Assembly: GCA_024663395.1 (NCBI GenBank)
Contig: JANFAH010000048.1
Location: 310,001-374,000, forward strand
Direction of reading: 5' to 3'
DNA from: Pisolithus tinctorius
Taxonomy: Eukaryota; Basidiomycota; Agaricomycetes; Boletales; Pisolithaceae
DNA length: 64,000 bases
The position numbers and the translations under genes were made by a program. Each line of letters starts with the position of its first letter. Position 1 is the first letter of the stretch. Positions 56,252 through 64,000 of the stretch are shown piece by piece. Under the pieces are notes generated by a model. It did no database searches. It had not been told where the DNA came from and saw nothing but the letters and a program-made list of their open reading frames with translations.

Positions 56252-56256
56252 ATGAC
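56252..56256. repeat. Copia target-site duplication, right
   Basis: ATGAC, matching 51,069-51,073. Confidence 0.9.
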
Positions 56257-58650
56257 TCTTCTTCTGCTTCTTCATGGCATATGCTGTGATATAAAAGGTG
56301 ACATCTTTAGTATCTGCGCTGTTCGTGTTGATCTTGAGGTCGTTATTGCAGCACAGGGTCGTTAGCAACGATGGGCAGTATGCATTTATATAGCCCTGGC
56401 TCCATCGAGGTCCCCAATTGCCTCAGTCATCGACAAAGTCATCGTCACTCAACAGCCATGGAGCCCTTCTCTTGCAAACCAAACCCTTGTGCTGCACCCG
56501 CAGACATGTTGCCCTTGTACATGTATGCAGTTGCTGTGACCTCACCAATTGACATTCAAGTTTGTGATTTTTCTGTAGCCATCCTGTGGTGCGTGGGTCT
56601 ACTGGCCGTGAATATGCGAGTTGTGAATCTCTTGCCATGTTTTTTAGATCATGTTCTGTGAGGTCATCCAAATGAGCTTGAATATTCACTCGAATATACT
56701 TTCAGATGGCCTCACGAAAAGTCTCTTGCTGCAACAATGCCTGCATCTCGTTCATGTTTGGGGTGTTCTCGAGCCACAGTAACATGTGCATGTGCAGTGA
56801 CCCTCTACCCTGAGCCTCAACCACTCCAAAGTACCCTGCCACACATCCAAGTACACCCACATTAGACTTGGTGCGATTCCCTGTATTAACAATGCCAAAT
56901 AGAGTTTCCAAAATGGCCTCAATAATGAAATGAAAGTAGTGCGCTGCAGCATAAGGATTGAGCGCAATATTCTCTGCTCATTGATTACTATTAGGTCCTA
57001 ATTGAGCATTGAAGTTGTCCAAATCTATCTCTTGCCCTGCAAAGATCTGTGCAATTGGATCATGAATATCGACAGGATTGATTGTCAACCAAAGTGAGGG
57101 GCCTCCAAGTACTAGACATGTCCCCCATATCATACTTTGATAGTTTGCATGCATGTTATCAGATCCAAGCACACGACTATTGGCTGCCATCACATGATGG
57201 CGCAGCACCCATACTTGGGCATTACTAATTGGCTCATGGTGTGCCTCCTCCACTGCTGCCTTCTTGAGGTCTGCCACTGTGATGGATGACAATGCCAAAG
57301 TGTCGTGTTCAAAGTCCTTTTGCCTCATTTGAAGATGTGCAGATCGCATCATCTCCCACTTTTGCATAAGCATGAAGACGACAAATGGAAAGCTGTGGTG
57401 CATGGCGAACCGACAATCATGATACTGCAGAGCCCATTTACAATGTTCACACAGACTAATTTTGACAGGATGTTCGGCCTCAATGGTGCCCCTCCCATAA
57501 GGGAAGAGCACTGGGAATGCTGTGCCAAGTGGGTTGCACGTCATGCCTGAATTGGGCATCGGTGCAAAGTCATTGATGGGCATATGCCCATGCCACACAA
57601 CATATTCACCTTCGTGCGTGTTGTCACTGATATTTGCTAGAGCCAGGGCCATCAACTCTGATGGCGACACCTTGGTCTGTTCGATGTCAGCTACACTGAG
57701 GACATGTAAGGGGATCACATCGCCATGATCTGTGATCATTGGTGAGCCATTGTTCAACGCCTTCACTGCATTCCTGATGTACTGTCACTAGCAACATCTG
57801 GATTGCCTTCGTTTTGATGGCCAGCTTCACCACTCTGCTCTGGCAGCATTGGGATATTGTTGGCAGCCTCAATTTCTGCTGGGTTGCACATGTGATCATG
57901 AGTTGTAAGTTTCCGATTCTCATTCAATGTCTTACCATCATCCTGCGCATCCTCATTCATTGTGTATCCTTCCCTTTCCCACACAGCCGAGTCTTCGTTT
58001 TCCTCATAACAGACCATTGCCTCTATCTCTACTGGTATACCATCAAGTGGTAGGCTTTGCATGCATTCAGGACATATCATGATGTCCTGGTAATTCTCAT
58101 TGTTCTCCTGCAGCCATTTCAGCACATCAAAGATGACTACATGTCATACTTGAAATGTGCGTGACAGCCAATCTGTGGGGAGATATTTAGTGCCAACAAA
58201 TGTTATTGCCAGGACACTGCTCAACATTTCCACTGTCTGCGGCATCAATCGACCTTCGAGCGTGTCCACTACCGCCACCATGTTGATTTCATATAATGTC
58301 ACATTCCCTGCCATGGCTCGTTGCAAGTGATGCGGATTTTGAGAATGTCCACCATCTCTGGGATATAACTTGAAAACATAACAGCGCAGGTAGTGCCATG
58401 TGACTAGCAAGGACTCGACGAAGTTCAGCATGCCCAGGGCCAACGGTATGTTGCCTATCCACAGGTTATTGTTGAGTGCATATTTAGGCATGTGGTCTGC
58501 TCACACACATTCATGGCATACCCAGCCTTTGCCTTCCTCATTTATATGTGTTCCTTCTATCAGAAGGCTGTCCCACAGCCTGTGTGCCACATGTGGTTCA
58601 GCTGGGGTCAAATGTCATTGAATATTTTGTATATCTCTGATGACCTCAAC
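56257..58650 (-). pseudogene. Helitron N-terminal zinc/Rep region, broken
   Basis: Minus strand: KGWVCHECV, a TGA at 58,503, then ADHMPKYALNNNLWIGNIPL and GNVTLYEINMVAVVD (58.5-58.2 kb), the N-terminal cysteine module of fungal Helitrons. VWHGHMPINDFAPMPNSGMT and LFPYGRGTIEAE (57.5 kb) lead into the Helitron_like_N domain with RHHVMAANSRVLGSDNM and LWLTINPVDIHDPIAQIFAG. The Rep HUH motif appears as GRGSLHMHMLLWL (56.8 kb, two His in HMH). A cysteine-rich piece, CTRATCLRVQHKGLVCKRRA (56.5 kb), follows, and the frame is then cut by the Copia insertion. Frameshifts occur near 57.75, 58.13 and 56.98 kb. Confidence 0.85.
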
Positions 58651-59203
58651 ATTTTTTTTTTTTTTTCTGAATTAAAGTGCTTTGAGGGTGTGTCTACCCT
58701 ATGTTGCACTATTCTACCTTAGTTAATGATCTAGCGGAGGCCCCCTGTGGCCTACCACACCTTACCAGCGAGTGAATGCCCTAATGGCAGAACCTTCGGT
58801 TCCCCATTAGTCCTCCATTCCTGCTGGCCGTTTTAGACACTCTGCTTTTTCAGTAAGGGTGGTTTAGTACTTTGGCTAGTTGAGTAACTCTAACTACACT
58901 TAGTCGACTGCCGTGTGGGCGTCGGTTTTGGGTTACGAGTGCATTCTTACATGTCCAGTTGGATGGGGCTGTCATGACATTATACTGTGCAGTGTGGTGA
59001 GGGAGTGGGTTGTCAGTTGACATGTGAATGGTTGGAGCATGGGATTGGGGAGCTATTGAGGTGAGGTGGGAGGGTGTGACTGGTGGGTTTGTAGCATGTG
59101 TTTTGTGTGTGCAGGGGGGAGAGTAGGAAGGGTGGGGGATCAGGGAATGGGCGCGGTGTGAGGGCATTTGATGGTGTATGTGTGGTTTTAGCTGGTTTTG
59201 TGT

Positions 59204-62200
59204 TTATTGTTGAATGTTTCTGAGTATGTGATGAAAGCATTTGGTGGCATCTATGTATTTGAGAAGGTGTGGACAGGCTTTTGGGTTGGACAGTAGGAAT
59301 GACAGGGAGGTAGCATCTCTTCCTAGGGCTCTTTGCATGATGTACCGCTCCCTGTCGTATCTGGGACACTGGAATAGGAAATGATGCACGCTTTCCAAAC
59401 TAGTCCTCCTGCATTGGAGGCAGGTGGGGGTGTCGCTTCGTTTGGGTCAGTGTAAGTGTTTGTTGAGTGGTGCATGGCCTGTGCGGAGGTGCATGTAGAG
59501 GCTCATTTGTTTCTTGGGCAGGGAGGTGGCTAGTTTCACGAACGAGTTTTTGGGTAGGAACGGATCGATGCTGGTTGTTTTGTTGTACCGGGGGGACTTC
59601 TTCCAGATTTGGGTCCATAGGGTCTTCAGTCTCGCAGTGTGCAGCTGCTTGAGGGCGGCCACGCTATGGGGTAGGTTTTTCCTTAGCACTGGTGGAAGCG
59701 CTTGCGGACAGCTGGTGAAATTAGGTCCTTTTGCTGCTATTTTTGCCTCTTCGTCTGTGAGTTCATTGCCTTCTACTTTCATGTGGCCTGCTATCCACTG
59801 CAGTGTGATGCTTTTCCTTGCTAAGCGTTCTTTGGTGGTGATTTCTTGGATTGCTGATCTGAGGTGCATTAGTAGATAGTGTCCTGTTTTTGCTAGTGGT
59901 CGCTCACTCGATTTGATCGCCACCTGGTTGTCAGCTAGTATGGTGGCTGGGAACGTAACTTCCTCCTTGGTTGCGAGGAGGTGCACTGCAAGCAGCATTG
60001 CTGCCACCTCCACCTCGAACACTGTGTGTTGCGAGGCACTTCCCAAGTGGTATCGCAGCATGGTTACATGTTGGTGGTCTATGTACAAGACCACTGCCAC
60101 CCCTACACCTTCCTCCGTGCTTGATCCATCAGTGAAGATTAGCGTGCGGTCTCTTATTCTTGCTAGGTCTTTGATTGCTTCTTTTTTGTTGGGTGCTATG
60201 ACAGTTGCATGCGATGGGCGTTCCGTTGGTGGAGTTGGATACGGGCGGATAGTTTCGATTTGCCTGGGATTGACGTTTAGGTCATGTGTCAGACAGTGGA
60301 GTGCTGTTCGGTGGCGCTTAACATTAGTCCTGGCTGTTTTGCTGACATGTATGTGGAGAGGGTGTTCACTTGGTAGTGTCGAGAGTCTGAGCGATGCTTT
60401 GTATAGCGTATGCTGTATAAGGAGTGACATGGGGGGGATGTGTGCATGTGCTAGCAAGGTGTCAGTGGGGGTGGTCCTCATGGCACCTGTGATCACTATG
60501 GCTGCCACTCTTTGAACTGAGAGGAGACGGTTAGTTATACCTTTCGACCCTCTTGTTCTGGCATTGTGATCTCTGGTATATGTTGGCTGGATCCATACTG
60601 GTGCAGCATACATCATCTTTGGTACTACTACCATTTGGTAGAGTTGCCGCATGAGCTTCATCGGTATTCCCCATGATGTCGCAGATATTCTTCTAAGCAG
60701 TAGGGCTTGTTTCATGCCCTTCGCTATTGTGTGGGCCGCCTGTGTTTTCCATCTCAATTCTTGGTCGAGAATTATGCCTAGGAACCTGTGGGTCATCGTG
60801 GGTGTTATTGTTGCACCTCTTATCGTTAGTGGGGGTTTGGGCTTGTTTCTGTTGAGTGTGAAGTCCATTAGTGCAAATTTACTTGTCTCGAAACGTGAGT
60901 TGTGTTTCTCCAACCAGTCGAAGCCTCCTTCCTCCTGTTCCATCATGTCGAATAACATCGAGTGGGTGTCTTCGAAGTTCTTGCCAATGGCGATGAATGC
61001 TGTATCATCCACAAAGGCTAGGGTTAGTTCTTTTTTACCTTTTGCTGTTTCCACTAAGTCCGCGCTGTAGATGATGTATAGGATCATCGATAGGGGGTCT
61101 CCTTGTCCTATGCCGTTCTTGATGTGGAACCAGTTTGACTCGTAGTCATCAAAGTGTAGTTTCGTCTTCCTGTTTGTTAGTAAGCACTCCATATAGTGGA
61201 CTATGTCCGGGGGGAGTTGTCTTTTTCTCATATTGTGTAAGAGTCAGTCTGTGACCACATTGGGGAATGCGCCTTCTATGTCCAGGAACAGCGCGGATAC
61301 TACTTTTCTTTGTCTCCATGCGTGCTGTATGGTTGTCTTGAGTAGTAGTAGCAAGTCCTCTGTCGATTGTCCTGGTCTGCCACCAAAGTGAGTAGCTGGG
61401 AGTAGTTGGTGCTTTTCCAGTATGTACAACGTCCGTTCTGCTACTATTGCTGATAGTAGCTTCGCTGTGGTGTTGAGTAGCACTATTGGTTGGTAGGCTT
61501 TTGGCATCAAGTAGTTGGGCTTGCCTGGTTTTCTGAGTATGACTGTGGTGGATTCCCTCCAGGGGTCATAGTACATCTGCAGGGTGAATACTGCATTGAA
61601 AGAGTGTAGTAAGTAATCGAGTAGTAGTGGAGATTTCTGAAACACGATATTGGCTACACCGTCTGGTCCTGGCACTTTGTAGGGGTTGAGGTTCTTGACA
61701 GTGCAGGTGAGCTGATCCTTTGTGATGGGGTCCCATGTTGTTGCTGGTTCCGGGTAATCATAGTTTTGCGGTACCGACGATTGGATCGGGGGTGGTGGAA
61801 ATAACGTCTGTGCAAACATTTTGCTTTTGTCTTCGTTGGAGCTGGCCAGGGTCTTGTTGCCATCCTCGCTGGTCTTTTTGAGAGTCGGTATTCTGGCTTT
61901 GCTTCCATCTCCGTAGGGCTTGGAGATGTATCCGTTCACTATCCAGAGGTCGCCATCTCCTGCTTCTTCCAACCAGTTTCTCCAGTGGTTCTTCTTTGCT
62001 TCTTGGATAGCCCTGTTGTAGGCTTTCGCCTTGTCCTTATGCAGCCTGTGACTTTCGTGATTGTGAACGGCATGGAAGGCATATGAGGTTTTACTTAGCG
62101 TTTTGAGTTCTTTGCGTAGGGCCATTAGCTCCTTTGTCCACCATCGTTTCATGTGCAGGTGTGGTCGTGATTTTGGTACTACCTTCTCTAGTGTGCTTCG

Positions 62201-63097
62201 TAGTGCTGCTTCGATTCCTCTTGTTTTTCTCTGAAATTCTTGCTCGTTGGCTATTACTCTTGGGGGGCCGACCTTAGCGAGTTCGGTTTTGAGCATCTTG
62301 TTGAATTCTTTCCAGTCCACATCCCGGTAGTTGTAAGTTGGGGTCACCATGGATGGGGTGAGGTTTGCTTCGAGGTATGTCAGGATCGGGACGTGGTCTG
62401 TATTGGGGCCTCTGTCCTCCAGTCTTGTGTCACAGCTGACCAGGTTCTCCATTGTTGACTCTGTACAGAACACGTTGTCTGGGCGCGTCCAGTTGCCTGT
62501 GGAGGACAACTGGAGGGTGGGTATGCCTTTGGGCAGCGCTTGTACTAGCCCGTAGTCTGCTATTAGTTCTAGTAGCTTCTGGGCAGATCTGAGAGCTCTT
62601 GTTGTGAACAGGTGGTGGTTGCAGTCCTTGTCCCATAGGGGGTGGTGTCTGTTAAAGTCACCCAACCACAGCATGTGATCGTTCACCATTGGCCTGACCT
62701 TTTCTATGTTCGTGGCGAGGAAGGTGCTTAGGGCCTCCAGGGTCTGGTCATGTGTGCAGTTGTTGTAGATGTTGAATATTGCATAGGTGCCCTTGGCGGT
62801 TCTTAGTTGCATTACTACGATGTCCACGGATGGGAAGGCAATCTGTTCCCAGGAATTAGTGCTTATTCTAGAATTAATTAGAGTTACCGCTTGTGGTTTG
62901 GTGTTTTGTGTTAGCTTTGTTGAGGGGTATACGACCTTCCAATGGGTGTTGGCCCGTATGTTGCCAATTTGATCGATTGGTGGTTCTTGAATGGTGATTA
63001 TGTCCCATTCGTCTGCTATTTGACTGTTTATTAGTGAGTGTAGTGCGGTGTGAGAAGTATTTAAGTTTTGCTGTCATATGCGTATTTTGGTTAGCAT
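59204..63097 (-). pseudogene. LINE ORF2: endonuclease, reverse transcriptase, RNase H
   Basis: From ATG 63097 the frame runs with three TGA interruptions (63,076, 61,246 and 59,449) to RNIQQ at 59,204. The AP-endonuclease has DIITIQEPPIDQ and MLWLGDFNRHHPLWDKD (catalytic GDFN/H). The RT has WRESTTVILRKPGKPNYL, AYQPIVLLNTTAKLLSAIVA, HFGGRPGQSTEDLLLLL, LFLDIEGAFPNVVTD, GIGQGDPLSMILYIIY and LAFVDDTAFI (FVDD). RNase H has LIFTDGSSTEEGVGVAV and LQWIAGHMKVEGNELTDEEA. A terminal CCHC-like motif reads TCLQCRRTSLESVHHFLFQC. Without the stops it would be about 1,297 codons. All three interruptions sit where sense reading continues in the same frame. Confidence 0.88.
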
Positions 63098-63116
63098 ATT
63101 GGTGTGTGTTTGGCGT

Positions 63117-64000
63117 TCAGGCATCGATCAAGGATGGGGTGGGGTCTGGGTTTATTGGCTGTAGTGTTGTCGCAGGGGTGGGCTGGGTTGGTGCTGGGTC
63201 ACCGTTGGTGTGGTCGTTGTGTGTTTGAAAATAGCGTGTTAAGGGGCCTCCTCTACCTCCTCTTATCCTGCTGTTTTGGCCTCGCTTTGGTGGGATGGTA
63301 CGGATGTTTGCTGCCTCTCCTAGGGTCATCTGCCTGAATTGGCTTGGAGCGTTCGGTTGCATCGTTGGGGGTCTTGTTGGTATGATTGGGTTAGCCGGTC
63401 TTGGTGGTAATTCGACGTGTGTCCACTCTTCAGCGGTTGGGAAGTATGGCATGCGGTTCTCCGGGGTGTGATCATCCATTGTGTTGCATCTTCTGGCTAG
63501 GTCTGGGCAGTTTCTGTCAGTGCTAGGGTGAGAGTCACTTTGGCAGTTAATGCAGTAGTGTTTGGTGGAGTCGCAGTCCTGTGTACAATGGGTTTGTGCA
63601 CAAATGCTGCACGTGTCTTCCGTTTGTTTGCAATCTCTGGCTAAATGCCCAATACATTGGCATTTTAAGCATCTGATTGGCTCCTTCTTGTCTTTGTGGG
63701 GGCGGAGTCTGTCGAAGCCCCAGTATAATCCATCTCTAAGTAGTTGGTTAGCGACTTCAGGGGATGTCAGGGAGGCGAGTGCGTGTGCAACTCGCTGGGT
63801 GGGGGCGTGTTTAGCTGGGTCTTTTATCCATTTGATTTGAGTGATCAAGCCTTGCAAGATGTTGTTCGCACTTTCCATGTCGCAGAGGGTTTCTGGCCTT
63901 TTGGTGCCGGTTGTGATTGGGAGGAAGGGGATTACGATGTTGTATTGTCAGTCTTTGATCGCGGCTTCACCTCCTAGTCTTACGAGGAAGGTTTCTTTGT
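63117..64000 (-). pseudogene. LINE ORF1 (Gag-like, three zinc knuckles), partial
   Basis: Three zinc motifs in tandem, CLKCQCIGHLARDC, CSICAQTHCTQDC and CINCQSDSHPSTDRNC, follow a helical region (VAHALASLTSPEVANQLLRD). A Pro/Thr-rich tail ends PSLIDA at 63,117, just 20 bp before ORF2 starts. Upstream, a TGA at 63,950 interrupts the frame (AAIKD stop QYNIVIPFLPI) and coding continues to the window edge. ORF1 proteins bind the element RNA and form the particle used for target-primed reverse transcription. Confidence 0.85.

Larger units (their letters stand above)
47853..58651 (-). mobile_element. Decayed Helitron, split by a Copia element and a LINE
   Basis: Minus-strand coding order is N-terminal zinc/Rep region (58.6-56.3 kb), then C-terminal Pif1-type helicase (51.1-48.0 kb), the fused Rep-helicase plan of Helitrons, which transpose by rolling-circle replication. 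The Copia insertion at 51,074-56,251 separates the halves and carries a 5-bp duplication of Helitron sequence. A poly(A)-tailed LINE cuts the upstream side at 58,651. Stops and frameshifts make it non-autonomous. True termini are not identified; a 6-bp palindrome, ACCTTG-TTTA-CAAGGT (47,853-47,868), could be the 3' hairpin but no clear CTRR end follows, so the left boundary is arbitrary. Confidence 0.8.
58652..64000 (-). mobile_element. Non-LTR retrotransposon (LINE, Tad/I-like), 5' end off window
   Basis: Minus-strand element with ORF1 (zinc-knuckle Gag), ORF2 (AP-endonuclease, reverse transcriptase, RNase H, terminal zinc motif) and a 3' untranslated region ending in A15 (plus-strand T15 at 58,652-58,666). 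It is inserted in the Helitron, whose N-terminal coding resumes right after the tail. An RNase H after the RT together with a CCHC ORF1 fits the Tad/I group common in fungi. Four frame-preserving TGA stops make this copy inactive. Confidence 0.85.

Noticed and set aside
48021..64000. TGA recoded as a sense codon in the transposons
   Set aside because: Host genes here (for example eIF5A, P450 and COG7) end at TGA, and CpG deamination of CGA explains the pattern more simply.

Overview
This window looks like nuclear DNA of a filamentous basidiomycete, probably an Agaricomycete. Most host genes are cut by short GT-AG introns of about 40-65 nt, a few of them GC-AG. The gene content is typical of mushrooms: a GEN/XPG-like nuclease of the expanded fungal type, a P450, a HET protein, a HeLo-like/NACHT/ankyrin receptor, fungal GIMAP-like GTPases, and Copia, Helitron and non-LTR elements. 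Everything was read by eye. Exon joins come from splice consensus and frame continuity, with no homology search.

Left part (1-28.8 kb), mostly conserved genes. Order: 5' end of an XPG-like nuclease (-); two small P-loop GTPases (+); a ten-exon P450 (+); a dead GTPase copy; a two-LIM-domain protein (-); eIF5A (+); a small zinc-finger protein (+); intron-bearing tRNA-Glu(CTC) (-); COG7 (+); an unrecognised multi-exon gene (-); a HET-domain protein (-); an hnRNP with two RRMs (-); a VHS/GAT trafficking protein (-); ribosomal protein L34 (+).

Middle part (29-47 kb), accessory and immune-like. It holds a degenerate-looking helical/coiled-coil gene and a divergent pair of paralogous GTPases. Each paralog carries a coiled coil and the same C-terminal helical domain. 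Next come a gene-poor stretch with a triplicated 98-bp repeat and a 1.5-kb segment without a single CpG, then a 1,527-residue HeLo-like/NACHT/ankyrin STAND receptor and a further GTPase. With the HET gene, the window carries one HET protein, one NLR-type receptor and five GTPase genes plus one relic. That set resembles a fungal allorecognition or cell-death neighbourhood.

Right part (47.6-64 kb) is a transposon nest. A decayed Helitron on the minus strand is split by a recent Copia insertion (identical 271-bp LTRs, 5-bp target duplication, intact 1,512-codon ORF). A poly(A)-tailed non-LTR element that runs off the right edge also interrupts it. Eight frame-preserving stops in the Helitron and LINE are all TGA, as expected from deamination of CGA codons at methylated CpG.
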